A DNA stretch of 64,000 nt from Bretschneidera sinensis (taxonomy: Eukaryota; Streptophyta; Magnoliopsida; Brassicales; Akaniaceae), in the NCBI GenBank assembly GCA_023935145.1, contig CM043698.1, positions 72,006,501 through 72,070,500 on the forward strand. Direction: 5' to 3'. Made by a program: the position numbers and the translations under genes. This document shows, one piece after another, positions 21,621 through 33,868 of this stretch; within the stretch, counting starts at the first letter, position 1; every line of letters starts with the position of its first letter. The notes below the pieces were generated by a model. The model was not told the origin of the DNA, ran no database searches, and saw only the letters and a list, made by a program, of their open reading frames with translations.

Positions 21621-23109
21621 TAGCTATAAAGGAAGAAATTGATTCTTTGAGGAAGAACAACTCTTGGTAATTGGTGCCCAAACTAAAAAAAACAGAGAGT
21701 TATGGATTGTAGATGGATCTACAAGATCAAAGAAGGGAACACCCCAGGGGATGAAGTCTAATATAAAGCTAGGCTGGTGGCGAAGGGGTTCACATAAAAA
21801 GAAGGCATAGATTTCACCGAAATCTTCTCATCAGTTGTGAAGTACAAGACGATCAGGATAGTGTTAGCATTGGTGGTCCAATTCAATTTGGAAATCAAGA
21901 AAATGGATGTGAAGACAACATTCTTACATGGAGGGCTTGATGAGACCATCTATATGAGGCAACCCGAAGGCTATGAGGAAGGAAGGTAGGAGAGTTGGTG
22001 TGGAAATTAAAGAAATCTCTCTATGGCCTAAAGCAATCACCTCGGCAATGGAATAAGAGGTTCGGTTCCTTTGTAACCAGCTTGGGTTTCATGAGGAGCT
22101 ACTATGATTCGTGCTTGTATTACAAGGGGCACGAGGTGGAGGAAGTGGTGATCATCCTGATCTATATTGATGATATGTTGCTAGTTGGGAGCAGCATGGA
22201 GAGGATAGGAAAATTAAAGTCTCAACTCAGTGAGGAGTTTGAGATGAAGGATCTTGGTCATGCACAGAAGATCCTTGGGATGTGTATCATCTGAGAAACG
22301 GAGAGAAACAGATTGAAGATCTCTCAAACTTCCTATATAGAGAAGATGATATCTAAGTTCTCTATGGAAGATAGCAAACCAGTGAAGGTTCCCTTTGCTG
22401 GTCATTCCAAGTTCTCCAGTGATCAATGTCTGAGATCGAAGGTAGAGAATAAGGAAATGGAAAAGGTCCCCCACTCTAGTACGGTTGGTTCTATAATGTT
22501 CACCATGGTAAGCACTAGACCTGATATTGCTCATGCAATAAGTGTTCTCGGCAAGTTTATGAGTAATCCCGGAAATGAGCATTGGCTTGGGATAAAGTGG
22601 TTGTTAAGGTTCTTGAAGGGAAGCCCAGAAGTGGGGTTGATTTATGAGAAGAGGGGTAAGTCCATTTGTCTTGAGCGTTATGCTGATTCAGACTATGGAG
22701 CAGACCAGGATAAAAGAAGATCGATTACCTCCTACTTCTTTAACTTAAACGGATGTTGTGTAAGTTGGAAGGCTCAGTTGCAGCATATAGTAGCACTCTC
22801 AATAACCGAGGATGAGTAATAGCAGCAACGGAAGCCATAAAGGAGACTATGTGGTGCCAAGGGTTGTTGGAAGAGTTGAAGGTCCTAGAAGAGCAGGTTG
22901 TGGTGTTTTCGGATAGTCAAAGTGCATTGCACTTGTGTAAAAATCTGGTGTTCCATGAGAGGACAAAGCACATGGATGTTCGGTATCATTTCATTCGGGA
23001 TAATGTTATGGAAGGATGCATTAATGCAGACAAGGTAGCCACGGAAGAAAACCCTGTGGATTTAGGTACTAAAGTTTTACCTCTAAGTAAGTTCAATCAT
23101 TGCCTTTGA
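21621..23109 (+). pseudogene. Copia RT and RNase H (copy S)
   Basis: The RT start is scrambled by several stops and indels (21621-21990). From 21995 to 22294 the frame reads SLYGLKQSPRQWNKRF and then the catalytic box YIDD near 22165. After a stop at 22292 the reading continues through the connection region and RNase H (ERYADSDYGADQDKRRS). It ends at LGTKVLPLSKFNHCL near 23107. Stops near 22817 and small indels break the end of RNase H. Confidence 0.85.
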
Positions 23110-23214
23110 CTACTTAGGATTGGAGTCGGTTGATATGATGACTCAAGATGAGTTTGGATTCTAAAGTTCTTTGCACAATGGTTTGGGTTTAAACACTTAG
23201 ATAATGGTAAAGAT

Positions 23215-24152
23215 TGTTGGTATTTGTCTAAGGTTTAATCATGGTTAAGGTTTAAACATGGTCAAGGTTTAAATAAGGTTGGAAGTGGTCAAGCATCAAG
23301 TCATTGAAGCCTCAGCACACTTGGAGTGTGCCTCAACACAAAGTAGTAAAAATGGGTGTGCATCAGGTCAGGCCACGGCTAGATTACCCTAGGCAGCGGC
23401 GCCCAGATGGTGGAGTGTTGCAGGAGGAGGCCAGGCTACGGCGCCCAGAGGGACAGCAAGTGTGCCCTGCTCTAGGCCGCATCTTGCCCTGTTTCAGGCC
23501 GCACCTTGAAGGCACACATAGTCCATGTGATTCAGCCTTTGTTAAGTGCGTGGAGACGTGTCCAAAATGCATAGGACCACTTATGATTGATAGAGGGCTA
23601 AGGTTGATTGTTCCTCTAGATCTAAGGGTGGATATTGACCTTCAAGATTGGACAAGAAGTTGGTGCATTATATAAAAGGTCACTTAGCTTCATTCTCAAC
23701 AACAATTTGACATAACTTGTGATTAAAAGTGAGAGAATTGTAAAGAGTGCAAAGACACAAAACAAGAGAGACTCATTTGTAAGGCTGGTTGTTTAGAAGA
23801 GTGAGTAGAATATAAAGGGGATTGAAGGGCTTGTAAAGGGAATTTTCTTGGAAAAATTCCAGGGTTAGTTCTTATCACTTTCTGTTTCTTCTTATTCTTT
23901 GTTTCTTCAAGAACTTAGGCTTCTTGGAGAGGGGTTGCTGTGATTGTAAAGAACCATTGATTAGTGCAGAGAGTTCAGGTGAACTCACGGGGACGTAGGC
24001 TATTGCCAAACCTCGATAACAAATCGCTTGTCTTCTTTCTTTCTTTCTTTCATTTCTGTTTATGTTTCCTATTCCTAATCTTTACAAGTTATTCTAGACT
24101 TGGGTGTTTGGAAGATCACCACCTGGGCATCTTATCAAGGTAATTTCAAACA
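23215..24152 (+). repeat. 3' LTR of copia copy S
   Basis: The 938-bp LTR starts TGTTGGTATT and ends TTTCAAACA, with one change from the terminal CCAACA of copy R. A TATA box lies at 23669-23676 and a CTTT tract near 24030. It is homologous along its length to the LTRs at 12845-13768 and 16362-17301. Confidence 0.92.
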
Positions 24153-25293
24153 AAAATATTTTTTTATCTAAACTAACCCTATTTTAACCTAGTTCCGAAT
24201 TTTGGATTATATCTTGCAAAGAAATATAAACTAAACTAAATTGATTTAAAAACAAATGATAAAAACACTAAGGTTTCTGAATCCATCCCATCAAAGTAAA
24301 GCATATATCTTCATTTTCTATATAAAAGTAATCTATCAAATCATTCCATGACTCCACCATTATACAAATCACGGCGAATACCCAAACTAAACCAAAACCA
24401 TCCAATGTATCCGTTTAATTCACAAATCACAATGGATATCCAATCTAATTTGAATAATCCATCATATCCAGCAGATGATGCACAACAAATATCCAATTTA
24501 ACAATTTATAAACTATCAATCATAAGAATTTACTCAAACAATTGAAATAGAACATTTAATACTAAAAATATCAGAATTGTATGAACATATCTGAAAATAT
24601 AATGCTAAACAATGGAAAGGCTTCATCCTCAACCTTAGCTGAAGATTTTAGCAACTCACGATTACGAAACTAAATTTCAAAATTAAATTGCTAAGCATTA
24701 AAACTCAAAAAGAAATAAATTATAACTAACTATACATTAAGAGAAATTCCACTCGCAGATGTTGAGCAGCGCTTCCCCCTTTGGTAGCAAAACCTTGGAG
24801 ATCCACCATAACGCCAGTAGAAGTCCTCTAGAATGTCCTAAGAGGCTCTCCAGATTGCTTCAGTGAGGTGGGGTTTTTATAAGGAAACTCAAGAGTGCAA
24901 TGTGTTTCAAATTCGATGTGAGATACTGCCCGAGTGCGCTCGATCATAGTCTTGTGCGCTCGAGCGCAGCATGGTGCACTGCCTGACCTTTGTCTACTAA
25001 AACTGCCTTAACTTTCTCTAGAAAAATCATTTTTATGAGCCATAAAATTCCTCAGAAAATAGACATCCGGATCTTTCCAAGCATATATGGTTCATCTCCT
25101 GATTCTTCTTGAATCAATACAGTAAAATCCACAAAAATGACTGATTTGTCCATGCAATTTTGGCAATTTTAGTGAAACTCCTTTCCGAGTGCTTGTAAAC
25201 CTGTAAAACAACGAAAACAACTCAAAGTAACAAATTTCTAAGCTAACAAATGTAAATTAAGGGGCCAAAATATGCAATATTTGTCACTCATCA
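24153..25293 (-). repeat. 3' LTR of element C, truncated
   Basis: This LTR aligns with 30547-31687 and ends CACTCATCA next to a polypurine tract. The first 93 bases seen in the 5' LTR (from TGTTGTGAG) are missing. It carries one copy of the shared LTR module (about 24980-25181) and the palindrome TGCGCTCGAGCGCA at 24955-24968. Confidence 0.9.
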
Positions 25294-26690
25294 AATACCC
25301 CCAAACTTACATTTTGCTAGTCCCTTAGCAAAACAAAATAAAAAACTAAATGAAAAACAAAGAACATAAAGATAAGTTCATCACTCATGGTATCCAAAAA
25401 TTTAAGGAGCACTCAAAACCATGATATTCATTCATGAGCAAGCTTAAAAAGATATAACCCATCTTCACAATGAATAGGAATTTTAAAACCTAATTACTTA
25501 CAAAAGGCAGGCTAAGACATCACAAGCTTGAATCAGTATAAAGTGAATTAGCATATACAAATGAGGTTTCCAAATAACTTCAATGTACAATGTCTCCATG
25601 TATCAAGAATCACAGAATTTCTCATCAGAATGAACAACAATGGCATAGTTTTATTTTTATTTTTATTTTTTTTTATTATAAGGCTATGCTTTGTTTAGTT
25701 CCCTTAAGCTTTCTAATTGACCCATGTATCGAGTGTTGAGTCAATGACTCCCAAACCAGATGGTTTTAGGGTATTAGGTGTAAACTCACCCCTAAGAACT
25801 TACTAACTCGAGTCAAAAAGGCTACGAAACTAAACTGACCTTAATGCTACCAAGCAAAATTTTCACCTTTTGACGTGATCACTCACTATTTACTGAGGCA
25901 AGAGGTCCAGTTACTCAACGGAAAGTTTTGCAATGATCATTATGAATAAAATTCCCACCTTTTGACGTGAACATTTATTGCTTACTGAGGCAAGAGGTCC
26001 AGTTACTCAGTGGAAAGTTTATTGATGATGATCATTATAAATATTAGTAGTATTATTTGTTTTTTTCTTTTTTTATGCTTTTCTATGCCCAAGTGTTTAT
26101 CCAACAAATCATCCAGTTTCAGTTAAGAAAGGAAACATACATATTAAAATCACATATCATACCTCACACAATTTTGTGCTAATGTTCTCGTGTCAGATTA
26201 GCTCAAACATGTGAATTCTCAAATGCCTAAAGTAAGTAACAAAGTTTTAAAACTCTATCATCAAATCATGTGTTCACGATTTTAAGCTCACCAATGACAT
26301 CACATCATAGTACTTGTTTAGATCAACCAAAATTTCAAAATAACCTGAGCATGCATTTATCTTCACAAAGAAAAAACAACAACAAATTAGGACAAAATGT
26401 GTGTTAAGTGTCTCCCATACCCCCAAACTTAATTTACACATTGTCCCCAATGTGTGAATAATATGGAAAGAGCTAACCTGGGAGATGGAGAACTAGCTGT
26501 ACGAGTATGGCTCATAGCATACCCCCAAACTTGATCTGAAGTACGCGTTGTCCCTGAAAAATAAAGACTAGAAAACAAAAGAAACACTAGAAATAAACAG
26601 TAACAAGAAACATATAAAATAATAAACAAACAAAAAGGATATGTTGTGGGGTGCCTCTCATGAGCGCTAAGTTTTATGTCTTCAGCCAGA
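25294..26690 (-). other. 3' non-coding region of element C
   Basis: No coding sequence is seen. Three copies of a CCCCCAAACTT tract (25298, 26420, 26521; polypurine on the minus strand) are present, the first being the polypurine tract beside the LTR. Two tandem units of about 92 bp (25864-25955, 25956-26022) share TGAGGCAAGAGGTCCAGTTA. Element A has both features at matching places (59155-60548), so they are conserved in the family. Confidence 0.75.
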
Positions 26691-26703
26691 CTCGGCACTT
26701 CTC

Positions 26704-28209
26704 TTAATTAAGCACCAGGTTCTTCTCCTTGGAATGCACAAAAATCAAAGTGAGATGCTGCAAACACTCCTCAAATGATGAATCGAACATGGAGAAGTCG
26801 TCCATGAAAATCTCTAAGAAACACTCTACCATATCAGAGAATATGCTGACCATGCACCGCTGAAAAGTAGTGCGTGCATTGTATAACCCAAAGGGCATGT
26901 GATAATAGGTGAATGTCCCAAAAGGACATGTAAACGTTATCTTCTCCTGATCTTCAGGGTCCACACGGACTTGGTTATATCCAGAATAACCATCCAAGAA
27001 GCAATAGTAATCACGCCCAGCCAAGCACTCCACCATCTGATCAATAAATGGGAGTGGAAAATGATTATTCTTTGTGGCAGCATTCAACTTACGGTAGTCT
27101 ATACTCAATCTCCATCCTGACTGCACACGAGTTGAAACCAACTCGTCATCCTTATTTTTCACTACCATCAATCCAACTTGCTTGGGCATAACATGAATAG
27201 GGCTCACCTATTTGCTATCAGAGATTTGATAAATGATCCCTGCATCCAATAGCTTTATCACTTCAGTCCTCACAACCTCTTGCATAGCTGGGCTGAGCCT
27301 TCTTTGTGGCTCCCTCGATGGCTTGGCATTCTCCTCCAAATGTATCTTGTGCATCAACAATGAGGGGCTGATCCCCTTGATATCCTCACTAGTTCCATCG
27401 ATAGCTTTCTTGTGCTCTCTTAAAATGTCCAATAATTTCTCCTCTTGAGCATCAACTAAATCTAAACCTATAATCACAGGCAAAGAATCTGCTGGACCTA
27501 GGAACTTATACTTAAAATTGTTCGGTAAAGGCTTAAGTTCGTTCTTGGGGAGTTCAGGAGCTACTGTCTCCTCCGTCTCACTGTTTTCTCGAGGAACAGA
27601 CTCTAAATTAGCATTCACTTGCTCAAGTAACTTATCCAAATCCAAATCCTCTCCAAACTGAGCAAAGCATGCCTCCAAGGAGTCCTCAATGCTTGATTCA
27701 TCCACAGTCTCCTCAATAATCTCCTCTATCAAGCATACATTTCTCACTTCATCATATTCTAGTGGTTGCTTACTGATATCAAAGATATTCAGCTCCACTG
27801 TCATATTTCGGAAGGAAATCTTCATCACCCCTGTCCTACAATTTATCAAGGCATTAGCCGTGGCTAAGAATGGTCGCCCTAAAATCACCAATATCTGAAT
27901 CCCCACATTCTGAACCGGCTCTGTGTCAATCACGATAAAATCCACGGGAAAATAAAATTTATCCACCTTTATCAAAACATCCTCAATTATTCCCCGTGGT
28001 ATCTTCACTGACCTGTTAGCCAATTGAAGCGTCGTGGATGTGGGCTTCAATTCTCCTAACCCCAACTACAAATAGACTGAGTAGGGTAGAAGATTCACAC
28101 TCGCTCCTAGATCCAAAAGAGCCCTCTCAATCTGGCTGACTCCTATCGTGCAAGAGATGGTAAGACACCTCGAGTCTTTATACTTGATGGGCAGCTTGTA
28201 CTGAAGGAT
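26704..28209 (-). pseudogene. Protease and partial RT of element C
   Basis: The protease motif LLDLGASVNLLP lies near 28100, followed by ILGRPFLATANAL and an acidic linker with the ACFAQFGEDLDLDKLLEQ unit (single copy). RT starts after a TGG-to-TAG stop near 27208 with SPIHVMPKQVG. It keeps LSIDYRKLNAAT, FLDGYSGYNQV and the catalytic FMDD (near 26790). RT ends in NLVLN, a stop and EKC, and then passes into RVWLKT, the sequence found after integrase. RNase H and integrase are thus deleted. Confidence 0.87.
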
Positions 28210-30023
28210 TCAGCTAACCTGCTCAGTCAAAAATGCCTTCTTTGGGACATTCGTCCTCCTCTTGACAGTGATCAAGTCCTTTAAGAACTTAGTATATGAC
28301 GGTACTTGCTGGATGACGTCCAAAAATGGGATATTGATTTGGACCTGCTTGAACACCTCCATAATGTCCTCATACTTCCCTCCTTTCTTGGGTGCTTGTA
28401 ATCTCTCAGGGTAAGGCGCTTTAGGTACAAACGACCTAGAAGGATCCTTAATAGCAGGAGTGGATGTAGATGGCTCAGCATCTCTCTTCTCCTTGTTGCC
28501 ACTTTCTTGCCCTTGCTGCATAACAGGGTTCTCTTCCACTCAATTGTCCACTTATCTCCCAGACCTTAATGTGACAATCAATTGCACTTGTTCCTCCCAG
28601 TGCGTAGGAGTTGATGAATTTCCAACTATAAACTGTCCCTTCGGGTTGGGCACGGTTTGACTGGGGAACTTTCCCTTCTCTCTTTCACCCAAATGACTTA
28701 CGATTTGACCATTTGACTCTCTAGCTTGGCAATCGCTTAGGTGTTTACTATTGTCACACTCCTCACTTCGCTGATGGATTGGCCAGTTATCTTCGTGAAA
28801 TCCTTCAGGGTGTCTTCTAGAGACTATGAAACCGACACTGGCGCTTTAGTGGGAGCATGGTAAGCAAGTGATGATGCTGGATGGGTTGAACGACCATGAT
28901 TTGGAACTGGTGGAGGAAATCCAATAGGGTATTGAATATGAGCATGATGAAAGGCTCCTCCCTGATTCATCGGTTGGTTCTGCTCCCATGAAAAAATTAG
29001 GGTGGTTCCGCCACCTTGGATTGTAAGGCTCGGAGTAAGATCCATTTGATTGCCTCCGATAGTCATTGAAAGTGTTAACTTGTTCCATGGGATACTCGGC
29101 AAAAGTCAGCATAGATGGAAAATTTTGTGCTAAATGTATAGGACTAACACAGATAGAACAACTATCAACATTGAATGTATTGGCTATATTGATGGACTGG
29201 CCCACAGCGAGAGCATCAACCTTCTTGATGAGAGCATCTATCTTTATCCTCAAGTTAGTGTCCTCCTTAATCTCATAGATGCCTCATTTCTTAAGAGCAC
29301 GAATGGACTTGTCCCGACAGCTTAAAAAATCTCACTGCTGCGAGTTGTCGAATAACTTGTCCAATGCTTTGTATGCTTCATCCCCCGTCAGACTTAAGAA
29401 TGCCTCCCATTCATAGACTCGATCATGCTACGGTTGGTTTGAGTCAACCTTTGGTAGAAGAACTGAACGAGTCTCCACTTCTCATATCCATGTGGAGGGC
29501 ATCTGATCAGTAACTCTTTGAAATGCTCCCAACTCTCAGAAAACTTCTCATCCTCATCTTGAGTGAAAGAACTAATCTCCTTTCGGCATTCATTCACTCT
29601 AGACATTGGGAAAAACTTGTTATAGAACTTACTCAACAAGCTTTCCCAAGATGTAATAGACCCGGGCGTGTTTGAATCCAACCATGACCTAGCTCTATCA
29701 TGAAGAGAAAAAGGGAAAAGTCTAAGAGGGACCGACTCATCAGAGAAGTTCTGGAACTTGAATGTGGCACAAATATCTTTGAACTTCTTCACATGGCGGT
29801 AAGGATTTTCAAGATCCAAGCCATGAAATGAGGGTAGAAGCTGTATAAGATGTGGCTTTAGATTAAAATGGGTAGCATTGGTTGGTGGCAACACTATACA
29901 AGAAGGGGAGTTAGTCGCAACGGGTGCAAACAAATCCCTAAGGGATGTAGTGAAGTCCACATTCCAAGCTCTAGGTTGCTTTACATTCTCTGATTGATTT
30001 ATATTCCTTAAATATTCCTCCAT
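28210..30023 (-). pseudogene. Gag of element C
   Basis: A start codon at 30023 opens MEEYLRNINQSENVKQPRAW. The gag core is readable to a stop at 29394 (LIQLLPSFHGLDLENPYRHV; SWESLLSKFYNKFFPMSRV). The zinc knuckle near 29160 reads CSICVSPIHLAQNF, so its last cysteine is phenylalanine. Frameshifts scramble 28840-29000. The C-terminal part (28539-28210) has a charged and proline-rich stretch ending LTEQVS, which borders protease. The gene is a recognisable but dead gag of the A/C family. Confidence 0.85.
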
Positions 30024-30430
30024 CTCAATCGTCTCTCTCTCAACAAGTGCTCTCTTATTTCTTAAGAGTTCTTTCTAATTCAGGATCTAAAGGTATTGAC
30101 TCTAAGTTCAGGGATCTCTGACCACACATACACCAAACAAACAGCAATAAGATAACTAACCAACAGAAACACAAGAATAAAATAAAAATAACAAATAAAA
30201 ATAAAATAAATGCAAAAATAAAAAACACGATACTCACAAAATGGGCCAACAAAATTGGCAAAATATTTTTTATATTTTTATTTTTATTTTTATTTTTTAT
30301 AGGCAATTGCAAATAAAAACAAATAAACAAAAATAAAATTGCAAAAAAAAATAAAACAAAAATGCTAACTAAACTACTAGAAAAATAAAATCAATTCAGA
30401 CAAAAATTTATTTTTCACAAACAAAACAAA

Positions 30431-30447
30431 TCCTGGCAACGGTGCCA
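30431..30447 (-). promoter_or_regulatory. Primer binding site of element C
   Basis: The minus strand reads TGGCACCGTTGCCAGGA just inside the 5' LTR. It differs at two places from TGGCGCCGTTGCCGGGG, which I take to be the complement of the plant tRNA-Asp 3' end. Element A has the site with one difference. Confidence 0.75.
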
Positions 30448-30453
30448 AAAACT

Positions 30454-31687
30454 TGTTGTGAGTTTTAAATTACTCACAAGCGCACGAGTCGTTTGCAATA
30501 TAGTGTGTGCAAGTGCGAGGTTGAATCCACAGGAAATTGTGTTGTGAAAATATATTTTTATCTAAACTAACCCTATTTTAACCTAGTTCCGAATTTTGGA
30601 TTATATCTTGCAAAGAAATATAAACTAAACTAAATTGATTTAAAAACATATGATAAAAATACTAAGGTTTCAGAATCTACCCCACCAAAGTAAAGCATAT
30701 ATCTTCATGTTCTATATAAAAGTAATCTTTCAAATCATTCCATGAATCCACTATTATAAAAATCATGAAAAATACCCAAACTAAACCAAAATCATCCAAT
30801 GTATCCGTTTAATTCACAAATCACAATGGATATCCAATCTAATTTGAATGATCCGTCGTATCCGGTAGATGAAACACAAGGAATATCCAATTTAACAATT
30901 TATAAACTATCAATCGTAAGAATTTACTCAAACAATTGAAATAGAACATTTAATACTAAAAATATCATAATTGTACGAATATATCTGAAAATATAATGCT
31001 AAACAATGGAAAGGCTTCATCTTCAACCTTAGTTGAAGATTTTAGCCACTCATGATTATGAAACTAAATTTCACAATTAAAGTGCTAAGCATTAAAACTC
31101 AAAAATAAATAAATTAAAATTGACTATACATTGAGAGAAATTTCACTCGCAGATGTTGAGCAGCGCTTTCCCCTTTGGTAGCAAAGCCTTGGAGATCCAC
31201 CAGAATGCCAGTAGAAGTCCTCTAGAATGCCCTAAGAGGTTCTCTAGATTGCTTCATTGAGGTGGGGCTTTTATAGAGAAACTCAAGAGTGCAATATGTT
31301 TCAAATTCGATATGGGATACTACCCGAGTGCGCTCAATCACAGTCTTGTGCGCTCGAGCGCAGCATGGTGCACTGCTTGACCTTTGTCTACTAAAACTTT
31401 CATAACTTTCTCTAGAAAGATCATTTTTATGAGCCATAAAATTTCTCAAAAAATAGATATCTGGATCTTTCCAAGCATATATGGCTTATCTCTTGGTTCT
31501 TCCTGAATCAATACAGTAAAATCCACAAAAATGACTAATCTGTCCATGCAATTCTAGCAATTTTAGTGAAACTTCTTTCCGAGTGCTTGTAAACTTATAA
31601 AACAATGAAAACAACTCAAAGTAACAAATTTCTAAGCTAATAAATGTAAATTAAGGGGCCAAAATATGAAATATTTGGCACTCATCA
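30454..31687 (-). repeat. 5' LTR of element C
   Basis: The 1234-bp LTR on the minus strand starts TGATGAGTGCC and ends CTCACAACA. It holds one copy of the shared module (about 31376-31577) and the palindrome TGCGCTCGAGCGCA at 31349-31362. It abuts copia remnant D at 31688. Confidence 0.92.
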
Positions 31688-33863
31688 ATTAGTAACTATT
31701 TCTTGTGTTTGTTAGGGTTTAGTATCTGGTGTGGAATCACTACAAAATTTATTTTCAAAAAATTCAACATCCTTTGATTTCATTCTGGTGTTGGAGACTA
31801 AATCCAACAACATGCATGCTTTAGAATTTGCAGAATATCCTAAAAAAACACTCATTTAGGATCTTGATCTTAACTTATTTCTTTTAGGATATGGAATTCT
31901 ATAAAAGGTTAAGCAACCCTAGACCCTAAAATAACTTAAAGGAAATTCTGCATGTAAAATCATGGAATTAACCATATCAACCCAGGTTCAATTTTTTTTT
32001 TTTTTGGCCAATCCATTTTGTTGTGGGATATATGGTGCACTAGTTTGGTGCATTATTCCATTTTCTTCACAATATTTAGAAAATTCAATAGGAAAATATT
32101 CTTCACCACTACCACTTCTCAAATTTTGAATTTTCTTTACTTTTTAATTTCAACAAAATATTTATAACATTTAAACATTTCAAAAGCTTCATCTTTGTGT
32201 TTTAAAAAATAAACATATGTATACTTAGAATGTCTATATCAAAAGTAATGAAATACCTAGTTTCACTTCTAGTGAGAATACCATGCAATTCACAAATGTT
32301 TGAGTTCACAAGTTCTAATAAATCAGAATTTCATTCTACCTTAGGAAAGGTTAATTTTCTAGTCATTTTTTCTTGAATACAAATTTCACATTTTTCTTTA
32401 TTTTCACTATTGTATGCTATCATATTATTTTTAACCATAAATTTTAAAGACCTATAATATAGATGTGCTAAATGAGTGTGCCACCAAAAAAAAAAAACAA
32501 TCAACAATGTACACGAAGCCTATTTCTTATTATTATTAATACTGTTAAGTTTGTACATTCCATCACAAGAGTACCATTTCCCAAGAAACAGCCCATTCTT
32601 AGATAAGATCACTATCATACTCTATTACAACCATTATACCTTTATTACAAAGCAAATTTGCAGATACAAGGTTTTTCTTTAATGTTTGGAACATGAAGAA
32701 CATTAAAAAGAACTAGTTTCTTTCTATAATTAAACTGAAGTTCGACGCTACCTTTGCCAAACATTTTTGCAGAGTTATGATTTCCCATAAGCATTTCTTG
32801 TCCATTTGTAGCATATTCATATTCTTTAAATTGTGATTTGTCATTGTCAACATGAATAGTTGCACTTGAATCATTCCACTTGTCCATAGACTTGCTCATT
32901 GTAGCCATGTGTAGTTCAACTAGTATGTTTATGTGCATGTTAGAAGTCATCACTACATTTTTCTCTAGTTTTTTGTTCAACCACATTGGCTTTGTTAGCA
33001 TCATTTTTTCCGTTTATTCATATATTTGCCTTCATGTTTAAGATTCCATTTCTTTTCATAGTGATAAAAATTCATATTCTTCTTTGCTTTGTTGAAGTTG
33101 TTATTGGTTTTAGAAAATTCCCTCATGTTTCCCATAGAAGATATATGCTTATCATTATTTGAATTAGTGTAATTCATTTTAGATCCAGGCATAAATATAA
33201 TTCATTTTAGATCCAGACATAATTATATTTTCTTGTAACGACTTCGAGCTTCTTCCTCAATTCATAAATGCTTCTAGATTTTATCTAAAGTGAAATCATC
33301 TGTGGTATGAAGAAGTTTTTTCCTGTAATCATTCTATCTTGGAGTAAATTTAGAAATCATAGCCCCCACTTGTAATGATTCAAGTAAATCCACTTTCAAA
33401 TCTTTAAACTTAGACACTAAAACTTGTAACTCATGCACTTGATACATGAGATAAATATTATCAACCATAGAAAATTCAAAATATTTCATGACTAAAAATT
33501 TATTTGCGTCTTGCTTTTCTATGTTATATTTGGCTTTTAATGATTTTTAAATTTCTTTTTGGGAATTGATTGTGAATAGATAATACAGATTGTTTGACAA
33601 TGTGTTTAAAATGTGTCATCTATATAGAAGTTCATCATCCTCATGCTTCTTGCATTCTGCCTTCACTTTCTTTAAATCTAGTGTAGTGAGTAATATATCT
33701 TGGCTCATTATCTTGAATGTAGTTTATGTACTCGACTCCATTGCAAATCATCACTTTAAATCTACGATTTTTCTTTACGAGTTTGTAGTACGATCTTGAT
33801 CATCCGCACACACACTTATGCCAAGTGCCAAGTGCTTTTAAACATATAATATATATTCCCTGC
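31688..33863 (-). mobile_element. Ty1/copia remnant D (gag, protease, integrase)
   Basis: This is a copia family different from R/Q/P/S. Reading the minus strand from 33800 there is gag with an SKFTPRWNDYRKKLLHTTDD segment (near 33320), and a zinc-knuckle remnant (FYHYEKKWNLKHEGKY, near 33050; the second cysteine is lost). Next comes the protease/GAG-pre-integrase border with SSATIHVDN and GQEMLMGNHNSAKMFGKGS (32645-33004). Integrase pieces follow (PYIPQQNGLAKKKN near 32030; GCLTFYRIPYPKRNKLRS; FLGYSANSKACMLLD). The integrase core has deletions. D ends at the LTR of element C (31687), so C probably inserted into D. No LTR of D is recognised. Confidence 0.82.
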
Positions 33864-33868
33864 AATTC

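Larger units (their letters stand above)
20776..24152 (+). mobile_element. Ty1/copia copy S, 3' half
   Basis: On the plus strand there are the integrase core end, linker, RT, RNase H and a 3' LTR. The 5' half is absent. The left end is the palindrome junction with P. The right end is a complete LTR terminus (24152), which abuts the 3' LTR of gypsy element C about 93 bases inside that LTR. Confidence 0.88.
24153..31687 (-). mobile_element. Ty3/gypsy element C, pol-deleted
   Basis: On the minus strand the order is 5' LTR (30454-31687), primer binding site, gag, protease, RT, a short post-pol tail, a non-coding region, a polypurine tract and a 3' LTR (24153-25293). RNase H and integrase are missing: RT stops at the EKC segment and joins directly to post-integrase sequence. 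Element A has the same LTR family and a similar but separate deletion. The outer 93 bases of the 3' LTR are missing at the copy S junction. ATTAG (31688-31692) would be one target duplication, with its partner lost. Confidence 0.9.

Noticed and set aside
29134..29325. Plus-strand open frames over gag of element C
   Set aside because: They are antisense shadows of the gag coding strand.
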